A stretch of 43,409 nt of DNA from Nonomuraea zeae (lineage in GTDB: Bacteria; Actinomycetota; Actinomycetes; Streptosporangiales; Streptosporangiaceae): positions 1-43,409 of the forward strand of contig NZ_VCKX01000082.1 in the NCBI RefSeq assembly GCF_005889725.1, in the 5' to 3' direction. Shown here piece by piece: positions 7,620 to 16,047 of this stretch. The position numbers and the translations under genes are program-made. A model generated the notes under the pieces. That model saw only the letters and a program-made list of their open reading frames with translations. It was not told the origin of the DNA and searched no databases. Every line of letters starts with the position of its first letter. Within the stretch, counting starts at the first letter, position 1.

Positions 7620-8908
7620 CCACCACAGAGCGCGTCAGACGCAGCGAAGGATCCCTGAACACGGTCCTGCGCCGGCTCGACTCCGGCCAGCTCCTGCTCA
7701 TCTGCGCCGCCGGGCTGGTCGCGGTCGCGGGCATCGCCCACACCGCCGCCATCGGGCTCGTCGACCCGGAGATCGCGGTCGGGTTCGGGGCGCTGATCGC
7801 GGTCGGCGAGCTGGCCAGGCTCACCATGCCGGGCAACAGGGAGGTCGCGCCGATCGGGGCCGCCGCCGCGCTCGGCTACACCCTGCTGCTCGACCTGAGC
7901 CAGAACCAGCTGCACCACTCCGCGCTGCAGGTCGTGGCGGTGATCGCGGTCGGCATGCTCGCGGGAGCGCTCCCGCACCTGGCCGTCGGCCGGCCGCCGC
8001 GGCTGGACGCGATGGCCCGCCGCCTGCTCACCGGCGCGCTGCTGGCCTTCGCCTTCCGGCCGCTGACCGATTCGCTCTACGAGCTCACCAAGCCGCCGAC
8101 CAGCACCTGGTGGCCCGCGCTCGCGGTGATGGTGGCGCTCATCGCGGTGACCCTGCTGATCGACGTGCTGATCGCCGCGCTGCTGCGGGCCGAGCAGGTC
8201 CGCACGGCGTTCCGGGTGGCGGTGCGCGACGAGATCAACATGGCCTTCCCGCTGGGGGCGGCGGTGGCCTCGTCCGGGGTGCTGCTCGCGCTCGCCACGC
8301 ACAGCATGGACCTGGTGGCGCTGCTGGTCTTCGCCGCGCCGCTGCTGGTCACGCAGGTGGCCTTCCGGAAATACGCCGGGATCCGCGCGACCTATCTGCA
8401 GACCGTACGCGCTCTGTCCCGGGTCACGGAGGTGGGCGGCTACGTCGAGCCCGGCCACTCGCGCCGGGTCAGCCGCCTGGCCGTGGCCGTCGGCAGGGAG
8501 CTGGGCATGGCCGAGCCGGAGCTGCTGGAGCTGGAGTACGCCGCGCTGATGCACGACATCGGCCAGCTCTCGCTGCGCGACCCGATCCCCGGCGGCGCCA
8601 CCGTGCTCACCGAGCCCGAGCAGGCCCGCCGCATCGCCGAGCTGGGCGCCGAGGTGATCAGGCAGACGGGCGTGCTCGACCGGGTGGCCGAGGTGGTCAG
8701 GCGCCAGTGCGACCCGATCACCGACGATCCGCCGCTGTCGAGCCGCATCATCAAGGTCGCCAACGCCTACGACGACCTGGTCGGCCCTTCGACCGACCGT
8801 GACCGCGCGGGGGCGGCGCTGGAGCGGATCAGGCTGTCATCGGGCAGCGTGTACGACGCCCACGCCCTGGAGGCGCTCGCGCGGGTGATCGACCGAGGTC
8901 GCGTCTGA
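7616..8908 (+). CDS. Membrane-anchored degenerate HD-domain protein, partner of the upstream HD-GYP protein
   Basis: 430 residues from ATG 7616, which overlaps the preceding stop. It has the same layout as its neighbour: about 240 hydrophobic N-terminal residues, then an HD-like domain with GHSRRVSRLAVAVGREL and LMHDIGQLSLRDP. The HD doublet is kept, but the HHE..DG.GYP segment is replaced by a stretch around RRQCDPITDD, so the GYP signature and several metal ligands are missing. It is therefore probably not a conventional HD-GYP enzyme. It may be a regulatory or dimer partner of the intact protein; that is inference from the tandem overlap. Confidence 0.9.
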   Translation: MTTTERVRRSEGSLNTVLRRLDSGQLLLICAAGLVAVAGIAHTAAIGLVDPEIAVGFGALIAVGELARLTMPGNREVAPIGAAAALGYTLLLDLSQNQLHHSALQVVAVIAVGMLAGALPHLAVGRPPRLDAMARRLLTGALLAFAFRPLTDSLYELTKPPTSTWWPALAVMVALIAVTLLIDVLIAALLRAEQVRTAFRVAVRDEINMAFPLGAAVASSGVLLALATHSMDLVALLVFAAPLLVTQVAFRKYAGIRATYLQTVRALSRVTEVGGYVEPGHSRRVSRLAVAVGRELGMAEPELLELEYAALMHDIGQLSLRDPIPGGATVLTEPEQARRIAELGAEVIRQTGVLDRVAEVVRRQCDPITDDPPLSSRIIKVANAYDDLVGPSTDRDRAGAALERIRLSSGSVYDAHALEALARVIDRGRV

Positions 8909-9041
8909 TCCGTACAAGACGGCCGGCTGCCTGTCCCGTTTCCGGCGGCTCACAATTGTGGGTTTCCTACAGATCGTGATTGTCGGATCGGTGGTTTCGG
9001 GAGAAAGGGGGCGAGCCGCCGGCGGTCATAGGGTGGGCGGC

Positions 9042-10406
9042 GTGCTTATTGAGACGCTCGGACCCGTTCTGATCGCCAACCGGGGCGAGATCGCGCGGCG
9101 GATCATCCGTACGGTCAAGCGCATGGGCCTGCGCGCCGTCGCGGTCTACTCGGAGGCCGACGCGGACCTGCCGTTCGTCCGCGAGGCCGACGAGGCCGTG
9201 CTGATCGGCCCGGCCAATCCCGCGCAGAGCTACCTGGACGCGGGCAAGGTGCTGGAGGCGGCCCGCGCGACCGGCGCGAAGGCGATCCACCCGGGTTACG
9301 GGTTCCTCGCGGAGAACGCCGCGTTCGCCAGAGCGGTCATCGACGCCGGGATGGTGTGGATCGGGCCCGCCCCGGCGGCGATCGACCGGATGGGCGACAA
9401 GATCAACGCTCGCAACCTCATGGAGGACGCCGGCGTGCCGGTCGCCGCGGGCACCCGCGAGCCGGTCACCGATCTGTCGCTGGCGCTGAAGGCCGCCGAG
9501 GTCATCGGCTACCCGGTCATGGTCAAGACCGCGGGCGGCGGTGGTGGCATCGGCATGAGCGTGGCGTACGACGACGAGGGCCTGGCCAAGGCGTTCGAGC
9601 AGGCGGCGAGGGCGGCCGCCAGGTTCGCGGGGCCGGCGGGCGACGCGCTCGACGGGCCCGCCGTGCTGCTGGAGCGCTACATCGAGCGGGCCCGCCACGT
9701 CGAGGTGCAGATCCTCGGCCTGCCGGACGGCCGCGTCGTAGCGCTGGGCGAGCGCGACTGCTCGGTGCAGCGCCGCCACCAGAAGGTCGTGGAGGAGTCG
9801 CCGTCCCCCGGCATCACCGCCGAGCTGCGCGAGCGCATGCTGGCCGCGGCCGTGCGGGCCGGGCAGGCCGTGGGCTACCTGGGCGCGGGGACGGTCGAGT
9901 GCCTGGTCGACGTGGACCGGCAGGACTTCGTGTTCCTGGAGATGAACACCAGGCTGCAGGTGGAGCACCCCGTCACCGAGCTGGTCACCGGGCTCGACCT
10001 GGTGGAGCTGCAGCTACGGGTCGCGGCGGGGGAGAGCCCCGAGGTGCGCGCCGCCGCCGAAGGGCACGCGATCGAGTTCCGGGTCTACGCGGAAGATCCC
10101 ACGCGGTTCTTCCCTGGGCCTGGCAGGATCGCGGTGTGGGAGGAGCCGTCCGGTGACGGCGTACGCGTGGATTCGGGCTACGAAGCCGGTAACACGGTGA
10201 CCCCGTTCTACGATCCGTTGATGGCCAAGCTGTGCGTCTACGGCGACAGTCGTGACGACGCTCTGGAGAAAGGGCGCAAGGCTGTCGCCCAGTTCGCAGT
10301 AGAAGGACCTAAGAACAACCTGCCATTCTGTGCGGAGCTGCTGGAGAACGCGGAGTTCGTCACCGGCGACTACGACACGGGCCTGGTCGCGCGGATGCGC
10401 GCCTAG
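9042..10406 (+). CDS. Biotin carboxylase (acetyl-CoA/acyl-CoA carboxylase subunit)
   Basis: 454 residues. Motifs in order: LIANRGEIARRIIRT, AIHPGYGFLAENA, the ATP-grasp glycine loop KTAGGGGGIGMS, ERDCSVQRRHQKVVEESPSP, and EMNTRLQVEHPVTE with the catalytic Glu/Arg. It catalyses ATP- and bicarbonate-dependent carboxylation of a biotin carrier. It has the length of a free AccC subunit without a fused BCCP domain; the 70-residue biotinyl protein encoded 41 bp downstream is the obvious partner. No carboxyltransferase lies nearby. I chose GTG 9042 because the family start is close to the LIANRGE motif; in-frame sequence back to 8958 looks non-coding. Confidence 0.95.
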   Translation: MLIETLGPVLIANRGEIARRIIRTVKRMGLRAVAVYSEADADLPFVREADEAVLIGPANPAQSYLDAGKVLEAARATGAKAIHPGYGFLAENAAFARAVIDAGMVWIGPAPAAIDRMGDKINARNLMEDAGVPVAAGTREPVTDLSLALKAAEVIGYPVMVKTAGGGGGIGMSVAYDDEGLAKAFEQAARAAARFAGPAGDALDGPAVLLERYIERARHVEVQILGLPDGRVVALGERDCSVQRRHQKVVEESPSPGITAELRERMLAAAVRAGQAVGYLGAGTVECLVDVDRQDFVFLEMNTRLQVEHPVTELVTGLDLVELQLRVAAGESPEVRAAAEGHAIEFRVYAEDPTRFFPGPGRIAVWEEPSGDGVRVDSGYEAGNTVTPFYDPLMAKLCVYGDSRDDALEKGRKAVAQFAVEGPKNNLPFCAELLENAEFVTGDYDTGLVARMRA

Positions 10407-10447
10407 ACCGCATGACATTGTTAGAGCACTGAAAGAGGGGAGTTCCG

Positions 10448-10660
10448 GTGGCTGAGGTACGCGCTGAGATGGTGGCGAACGTCTGGAAGGTCGTCGTCAG
10501 CGAGGGCGACACCGTCTCCGACGGCGACACGCTGGTCATCCTCGAGTCGATGAAGATGGAGATCCCCGTGCTGGCCGAGGACGACGGCACCGTGTCGCAG
10601 CTCAAGGTGGCCGAGGGCGACGTGATCCAGGAAGGCGACCTGATCGCCGTCATCGAGTAG
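10448..10660 (+). CDS. Small biotin/lipoyl carrier protein (TB7.3-like)
   Basis: 70 residues consisting of a single biotinyl domain. ESMKMEIPV holds the biotinylated Lys in the canonical MKM motif, and the end DLIAVIE completes the barrel. GTG start at 10448 with AGAGGGGAG just upstream. It matches the M. tuberculosis biotinylated protein TB7.3 (Rv3221c), which also sits between the sigH/rshA and pdtaS/whiB1 genes. Immediately downstream of the biotin carboxylase, it is likely its carrier. Its last 11 bases overlap the end of the convergent thioesterase gene. Confidence 0.95.
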   Translation: MAEVRAEMVANVWKVVVSEGDTVSDGDTLVILESMKMEIPVLAEDDGTVSQLKVAEGDVIQEGDLIAVIE

Positions 10661-11030
10661 CGCGGGCGAGGAACTTCGCGCGGTCGACCACCACGCGTTC
10701 GATGGTGCCCCTGCCCACGACGGTGTGCTTGTCGTGGGCCTCGAAGGCGAACACCAGTCGCCGGCCCTCGACCTGGGTGAGCTCGACGCCGATCTGCACG
10801 TGCCTGCCCAGCGGGCTGGCCGCCAGGTGCTCCATCTCGACCCGGGTGCCGACGGACGTCTCGCCAGGCGCGAGGTGCTGCTCGATCGCGCGTACGGTCG
10901 CCGCCTCGGCCAGCGCGAGCAGCCGGGGTGTGGCCAGCACGGGCACGTCTCCGCTGCCCGCCTTTTTCGCGGTGTCCGACATCTCGACCATGATGAGTGT
11001 CTGGGCGCGGAGACCGGGCGTGAGCGTCAT
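10650..11030 (-). CDS. Hotdog-fold thioesterase (FlK-like)
   Basis: 126 residues. LATPRLLALAEAATVRAI and GETSVGTRVEMEHLAASPLG match the fluoroacetyl-CoA thioesterase-like (thioesterase superfamily) pattern, including the Thr/Glu/His region used for catalysis in FlK. Hydrolysis of a small acyl-CoA is likely but the substrate is unknown; resistance to fluoroacetate should not be assumed. Convergent with the biotinyl carrier gene and overlapping it by 11 bp. Confidence 0.85.
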   Translation of the reverse strand: MTLTPGLRAQTLIMVEMSDTAKKAGSGDVPVLATPRLLALAEAATVRAIEQHLAPGETSVGTRVEMEHLAASPLGRHVQIGVELTQVEGRRLVFAFEAHDKHTVVGRGTIERVVVDRAKFLARATR

Positions 11031-11300
11031 GGGTGCAGCCTACGGCGGCCGTGTTGAGCGGCCGTCACCGGCGGCGGGTAATAGGCCCCCGGGGTTCCCG
11101 AAAACGCGGACAAGTGCGGTCGTAAGGGCTCAGGATAGGCTTTGTACGGCTTGAGGCATTTAAGTGGCATGTGGGACAGGTGAGTCGTACACTCTCTGAG
11201 TTCCGTGACCACTGTGTTACCTCACCGCGACACAAGTTCGCTTTGTTGGAGAACCGCGGGGTGGGAGAGGTTACGGACGTAGGGGGGTAACGGGGGCGTC

Positions 11301-12878
11301 ATGGTGGCACAAGGGACGACGCTGGCGGGGCGGTATCGACTGGATACCCGCATCGGCGCCGGTGGCATGGGCGAGGTGTGGCGAGGCGAGGACATCGTGC
11401 TCGCGCGCACCGTCGCCGTCAAAGTGCTGCTTCCCGGCCGTATGGAGGACCCCGGGTTCGTCGCTCGCTTCCAGGGGGAAGCCCGGGCGATGGCCACGAT
11501 CAACCACTCCGGCGTCGTCGACGTCTACGACTACGGCGTGAGCGGCGACACCGTCTACCTCGTCATGAAGTTCGTGGACGGCGAGCCGCTCGACCGGCTG
11601 CTGTCCAGGCTGGGACGGATCCCGCCGCAGGCGGCCATGGAGCTGATCGCGCAGGCCGCCTCGGCGCTGCAGGCGGTGCACAACCAGGGGATCGTGCACC
11701 GCGACGTCAAGCCGGGCAACCTGCTCGTGCAGCGCGACGGCACGCTGGTGCTGACCGACTTCGGCATCGCCCGCTCCGACCTGGCCAACCGGCTCACCGA
11801 CGCCGGCATGGTACTCGGCACCGCCGCCTACTGCGCGCCCGAGCAGGCCGAAGGCGCTCCCGTCACCCCCGCGGTCGACATCTACGCGCTCGGCGTGGTC
11901 GCGTACGAGTGCCTGGTCGGCCAGCGGCCGTTCGACGGTGACAGCGCGGTCACCATCGCGCTCAAGCACATCAGGGAGGCTCCGCCACCGCTGCCCGCCG
12001 ACATCCCCCCGGCGGTCCGGTCACTGGTGGAGGTCGCGCTCTCGAAGGACCCGGCCAGGCGCTACCCGACGGCCAGGGCGATGAGCGAGGCCGCGCGGGC
12101 GATCGCGAGCGGCCAGATGCCCGCCGTGCACGAGCCCGTGCAGCCGCTGTCCACCGGGGCGTCGATGGTGCCGCCGGTGGAGGCGTACCAGACCGGAGCG
12201 CACCAGGCGCGGGCCCGCCAGTCGTCGGAGGAGACGACGGTGGCCGAGCGGCGCGCGGGCAGCCGCCGCGCGGCGAAGGCGCCGCGCAGGACCGGGCTGA
12301 TCGCGGGCGTCGCCGCCGCGGTGGTGCTCGGCGTGGGCGCGGGCGCGGTCGCGCTGACGGGCATGACCCCCGGCGACCCCCAGATCACGACCACCGCCGT
12401 GCCACGGGGTGACTCCGAGAGCTCGATCAAGACCACCAAGCCGCCCACCAAGCGGACCACCAAGCCGCCCGAGCCCGAGACGACGCGGCCGGAGTCCAGA
12501 CCGGCCACCACGAGGGCGCCCCGGCCCACGGAGACGGAAGAGCCGGAGGAGACGCCCACACCCACGCCCTCGGTCACGAAGACGCCGACCAAGACGCCCA
12601 CGGGCTCGCCCACGCCGAGCGTCAAGCTGGTGCTCGTGCCCGAGGTGGTCGGGATGCCGTTCCTGCCGGGGCAGGAACGGGTGCAGGCGGCCGGCTTCGA
12701 CGTGCACGTGGACGACAGGACCACCAGCAGGAACGGCCTGTCGTGCGGCAAGATCCAGCAGACGGTGCCGAAGGGCGGGACGAAGCTCGACGTGACGAAG
12801 CCGGTCAAGCTGATCGTCATCGACGGCGTCTGCGAGACGTCGTCGCCGAGCCCCAGCCCGACCGCCACGTCGAAGTAG
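11301..12878 (+). CDS. Ser/Thr protein kinase with transmembrane segment and one PASTA domain
   Basis: 525 residues. Pkn2/Hanks-type kinase domain about 12-270: glycine loop IGAGGMGEVW, ATP-binding Lys41 in VAVKVLL, catalytic loop HRDVKPGN, DFGIARSD and the APEQ motif. A basic juxtamembrane region precedes a single transmembrane segment (about 330-350, LIAGVAAAVVLGVGAG). Outside the membrane are a Thr/Pro-rich linker of about 100 residues and one C-terminal PASTA-like domain (VPEVVGMPFLPGQE). PASTA kinases usually sense peptidoglycan fragments, but normally with several PASTA repeats. ATG 11301 follows a G-rich ribosome site. No obvious phosphatase or substrate gene is adjacent. Confidence 0.93.
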   Translation: MVAQGTTLAGRYRLDTRIGAGGMGEVWRGEDIVLARTVAVKVLLPGRMEDPGFVARFQGEARAMATINHSGVVDVYDYGVSGDTVYLVMKFVDGEPLDRLLSRLGRIPPQAAMELIAQAASALQAVHNQGIVHRDVKPGNLLVQRDGTLVLTDFGIARSDLANRLTDAGMVLGTAAYCAPEQAEGAPVTPAVDIYALGVVAYECLVGQRPFDGDSAVTIALKHIREAPPPLPADIPPAVRSLVEVALSKDPARRYPTARAMSEAARAIASGQMPAVHEPVQPLSTGASMVPPVEAYQTGAHQARARQSSEETTVAERRAGSRRAAKAPRRTGLIAGVAAAVVLGVGAGAVALTGMTPGDPQITTTAVPRGDSESSIKTTKPPTKRTTKPPEPETTRPESRPATTRAPRPTETEEPEETPTPTPSVTKTPTKTPTGSPTPSVKLVLVPEVVGMPFLPGQERVQAAGFDVHVDDRTTSRNGLSCGKIQQTVPKGGTKLDVTKPVKLIVIDGVCETSSPSPSPTATSK

Positions 12879-12886
12879 CGGGTCGC

Positions 12887-14533
12887 TCACACCCCCGTCG
12901 TGTTGCGGGGGTAGGCGATCTGCGGGTCGGTCGCGATGTTCACCATGTACGGGATGCCCGAGTCGAACGCCCTGCGCAGCGCGGGGCCGATCTCGGACGG
13001 CTTGGTGACCAGCTCGCCGCCCCCGCCCAGCGCGGTCACGACCTGGTCGTAACGGCACTGCGGCTGGAGCTCCGCGGCCACGTCGTAGCCGTACAGGAGC
13101 TGCATGGGGTGCTTCTCCAGGCCCCAGATGCCGTTGTTGCCGCAGATCATGACGACCGGGAGCCGGTGGCGCACGAGGGTGTCGACGTCCATCAGCGAGA
13201 AGCCGGCGGCGCCGTCGCCGAGCAGCAGCACGACCTGGGAGGAGGGCCTGGCCAGCCGGGCGGCTATGGAGTAGCCCAGGCCGGTGCCCAGGCAGCCGTA
13301 CGGGCCCGGGTCGAGCCAGTTGCCCGGCTGCCGGGGCTCGACGTATTTGCCGGCGTAGGAGACGAAGTCGCCGCCGTCGCCGATCACCACGGCGTCCTCG
13401 GCCAGCACCTTGCCCAGCTCGCCGTACACGCGCATGGGGTGGATCGGGTCGGAGCCGGAGGCCAGCAGCTCGGCGTCGCCCGCGATGGCCGCGGCGGCGC
13501 TCTCCGACAGCTTCGACACCCAGGAGGCGTACGCGTCCGGCTTGACGCCCGCGTCCCCGCAGGCGGCGCCGAGGCTCCAGAACACCACCGACAGGTCGCC
13601 CGCGGCGGAGGCGGCCGGCTGCATGTGCGTGGCCAGCTGTGACGGCGCGTCGGCGATGTGCACGACGCGGGCCAGCGGCGCGCCGTCCTTGCCGCCGAAC
13701 CAGCCGTAGCCGAGCCGGAAGTCGAGCGGTGTGCCCACCACGATCACCAGGTCGGCCTGGGCGAAGGCGAGGCCGCGGGCCCGCGTGACGAGCAGCTCGT
13801 GCCCGGCGGGCAGGATGCCGCGGCCCTGGCCGTTGGGGATGACCGGCAGCCGCCAGGTCTCCGCGAAGTCGCGCGCGGCCTCCTCGGCCCGGTCCATCCA
13901 CACGTCGGACCCGTACACCAGCACGGGCCGCTGCGCCTCGGCCAGCAGCCGCGCGATGCCGGCCAGCGAGTCGGGGTCGGGCTCCAGCGGCGAGGGCGTC
14001 TGCGTCTGCACGTCGTGCACGGCCGACGGGGCGAACAGGTGGTCCATGTAGAAGTCGAGGAACACCGGGCCGCGGTGGGGGGCGACCGCCGTGCGGAAGG
14101 CCACCTCGACGTCCTGGCCGACGGACTCGGCGTCGCTGGCGGTGAACGACAGCTTCGTGATCGGGTCGAGCAGCGGCGGGTGGTCCATCTCCTGAAGGGC
14201 GCCGCTGCCCCAGCGCGACTGCGGGGCCCGGCCGCCCATGACGACCACGGGGGAGCCGTTGAAGTGGGCGGTCGCGACCCCGCTGACGCCGTTGGTGATG
14301 CCGGGCCCGGCCGTCAGCACCGCCAGACCCGGGTTCCTGGTCAGCCTGGCCGTCGCCTCCGCGGCGAAGACGGCGCTCTGCTCGTGGCGTACGTCGAGGA
14401 TGCGCATGCCCTCGTGCACCGCCCCGTCGTAGAGCGGGAAGACGTGCCCTCCTGACAGGGTGAACATGGTTTCGACGCCATAGGCCTTGGACACGGCGAC
14501 GGCGGCGTCACCGGCGTGCTTCGCAGACTCCAT
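12887..14533 (-). CDS. Thiamine-pyrophosphate enzyme, acetolactate synthase large-subunit-like
   Basis: 548 residues with the three-domain TPP-enzyme architecture. The N-terminal pyrimidine-binding domain has the catalytic Glu region VRHEQSAVFAAEATARL and TAGPGITNGVSG; the C-terminal domain has the TPP/Mg motif GDGAAGFSLMDVDTL with CGNNGIWGLEKHP closing it. The pattern is that of acetolactate synthase/oxalyl-CoA decarboxylase relatives. No regulatory small subunit (ilvN) or ilvC is adjacent, so this is probably not the main branched-chain enzyme. It is convergent with the kinase gene with only 8 bp between the two stops. Confidence 0.88.
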   Translation of the reverse strand: MESAKHAGDAAVAVSKAYGVETMFTLSGGHVFPLYDGAVHEGMRILDVRHEQSAVFAAEATARLTRNPGLAVLTAGPGITNGVSGVATAHFNGSPVVVMGGRAPQSRWGSGALQEMDHPPLLDPITKLSFTASDAESVGQDVEVAFRTAVAPHRGPVFLDFYMDHLFAPSAVHDVQTQTPSPLEPDPDSLAGIARLLAEAQRPVLVYGSDVWMDRAEEAARDFAETWRLPVIPNGQGRGILPAGHELLVTRARGLAFAQADLVIVVGTPLDFRLGYGWFGGKDGAPLARVVHIADAPSQLATHMQPAASAAGDLSVVFWSLGAACGDAGVKPDAYASWVSKLSESAAAAIAGDAELLASGSDPIHPMRVYGELGKVLAEDAVVIGDGGDFVSYAGKYVEPRQPGNWLDPGPYGCLGTGLGYSIAARLARPSSQVVLLLGDGAAGFSLMDVDTLVRHRLPVVMICGNNGIWGLEKHPMQLLYGYDVAAELQPQCRYDQVVTALGGGGELVTKPSEIGPALRRAFDSGIPYMVNIATDPQIAYPRNTTGV

Positions 14534-14617
14534 GCCGGGAACTTACCAACCAGTCACAAGAGTAAACAGACTTTAAGGCGGGCGTGCGATTCCGCCATCG
14601 TCACCGGCCGGGCGTGC

Positions 14618-15394
14618 TCACCTGCAGCAGATGGTCACGCTGCCGTTCGGCGCCCTCGCGGTGATCTTGCGCGGCGAGCCGGCGTCGAGCCGGACGTCGA
14701 GCCTGGACCGGGCGGCGTCCACCGTCACGTCGTAGGCGCCTCTCGGCACGTTCACGTTGACGGCTCCCGCGGTCCTGACCACGGCGTTGACGGTGGCCGG
14801 GACATTGACGAACGACAGGTCCACGTCGCCGGCGCCGACCTCCACGTCGGCCGCCCCGCCGCGGAGCCCTTCCGCCTTGACATTGCCCGAGCCCGACCTG
14901 GCCCAGACGGAGCCGGCGACGTCCCGGACCATGACGGAGCCTGAGACCGAGGTCAGGCGCACGTCGCCGAAGAGGTCACCGACACCGAGGTCGCCCCGGG
15001 TGACGCTGGCCTCGATGTCGGTCTCCGGCGGCACCATGACCACGTACTCGGCCCGGCAGACCGGCCCGGCCGGCTGGCCGGACCCCGGGCAGGTCGCGTC
15101 GAGCCGCAAGGTCCCGGTGCGCTCGTCCCAGTCCTCGGTCACGGTCGGCCGCTCCACTGACCACCGCAGCGCCCTGTCGAGCAGCAGCTCTCCCGCCCGG
15201 CCCGGCATGATCAGCAAAAGCACGTCGCCGGAGCCCGCCTCGATCAGCACTTTGTCCTTGGCGAACGGGATCGACCGCTGCGTGGTGTCGGTCGGCGGCT
15301 CCGCCCTGGCGAACCCGCGCCAGAACAGCATCGTGGACAGCAACAGTGCGAGCACGGTCGCCAGGGTGCCGGCCGTCAGCCAGACCGCTCTCAT
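14618..15394 (-). CDS. DUF4097-type beta-repeat protein with N-terminal membrane anchor
   Basis: 258 residues. An N-terminal hydrophobic segment (AVWLTAGTLATVLALLLS) is followed by an extracytoplasmic region of repeated short beta turns of the form SGSVMVRDVAGSVWARSGSG, GDLGVGDLFGDVRLTSVS and VEVGAGDVDLSF, typical of the DUF4097 putative adhesin fold. Its ATG overlaps the response-regulator stop (ATGA), so it is the last gene of a kinase-regulator-DUF4097 operon. It may act as an envelope sensor or effector for the two-component pair, which is an inference from gene order. Confidence 0.85.
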   Translation of the reverse strand: MRAVWLTAGTLATVLALLLSTMLFWRGFARAEPPTDTTQRSIPFAKDKVLIEAGSGDVLLLIMPGRAGELLLDRALRWSVERPTVTEDWDERTGTLRLDATCPGSGQPAGPVCRAEYVVMVPPETDIEASVTRGDLGVGDLFGDVRLTSVSGSVMVRDVAGSVWARSGSGNVKAEGLRGGAADVEVGAGDVDLSFVNVPATVNAVVRTAGAVNVNVPRGAYDVTVDAARSRLDVRLDAGSPRKITARAPNGSVTICCR

Positions 15395-16047
15395 GGCAGG
15401 CTCCTGATCTTGAGGAACTGCAGGACGGCGAGCACCCGCCGGTGGTCGCCCTCCGCGGGCGGCAGGTCGAGCTTGGTGAAGATGTTGCCGATGTGCTTGC
15501 CCACCGCCCCTTCGCTGAGCACCAGCTCCTGGCCGATGCCCGCGTTGGAGCGCCCTTCCGCCATCAGCTTGAGCACCTCGTGCTCCCGGGGCGTCAGCCG
15601 TTCGAGCGGATCGCTGTTGCCGCGCAGCAGGAGCTGGGCGACCACTTCGGGGTCGAGCGCGGTGCCGCCGGAGGCCACCCTGCGCAGCGCGTCGATGAAC
15701 TCGGCCACGTCCGCCACCCGATCCTTGAGCAGGTAGCCGACGCCGCCGGTCGCGGCGGAGGCGAGGAGCTGGGCGGCGTAGCGCTCCTCGACGTACTGGG
15801 AGAGCACGAGGACGGCCAGCCCCGGCTGCTGGCGGCGCAGCACGAGCGCGGCCCGCAGCCCCTCGTCGGTGTGCGTGGGCGGCATCCTGACGTCGGTGAT
15901 CACCAGCTCGGGACGGTGCTCCTCGGCCGCGCGCAGCAGCCCTTCCGCCTCGTCCACGGCCGCCACCACCTGCAGGCCGGCGGCGTCCAGCAGCCTGATC
16001 AGGCCCTCGCGCAGCAGCACGGAGTCCTCCGCGAGCACTACTCGCAC
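15391..16047 (-). CDS. NarL/LuxR-family response regulator
   Basis: 218 residues. Receiver domain 1-120 with acidic pocket AEDS (Asp8), phospho-acceptor Asp52 in VITDVRMP, and Lys in YLLKDRV. A C-terminal LuxR helix-turn-helix follows: LTPREHEVLKLMAEGRSNAG through LSEGAVGKHIGNIFTKLDL. It overlaps the histidine-kinase gene upstream by 10 nt and the DUF4097 gene by 4 nt, so the three are co-translated. Target genes are not identifiable beyond possible autoregulation. Confidence 0.95.
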   Translation of the reverse strand: MRVVLAEDSVLLREGLIRLLDAAGLQVVAAVDEAEGLLRAAEEHRPELVITDVRMPPTHTDEGLRAALVLRRQQPGLAVLVLSQYVEERYAAQLLASAATGGVGYLLKDRVADVAEFIDALRRVASGGTALDPEVVAQLLLRGNSDPLERLTPREHEVLKLMAEGRSNAGIGQELVLSEGAVGKHIGNIFTKLDLPPAEGDHRRVLAVLQFLKIRSLP

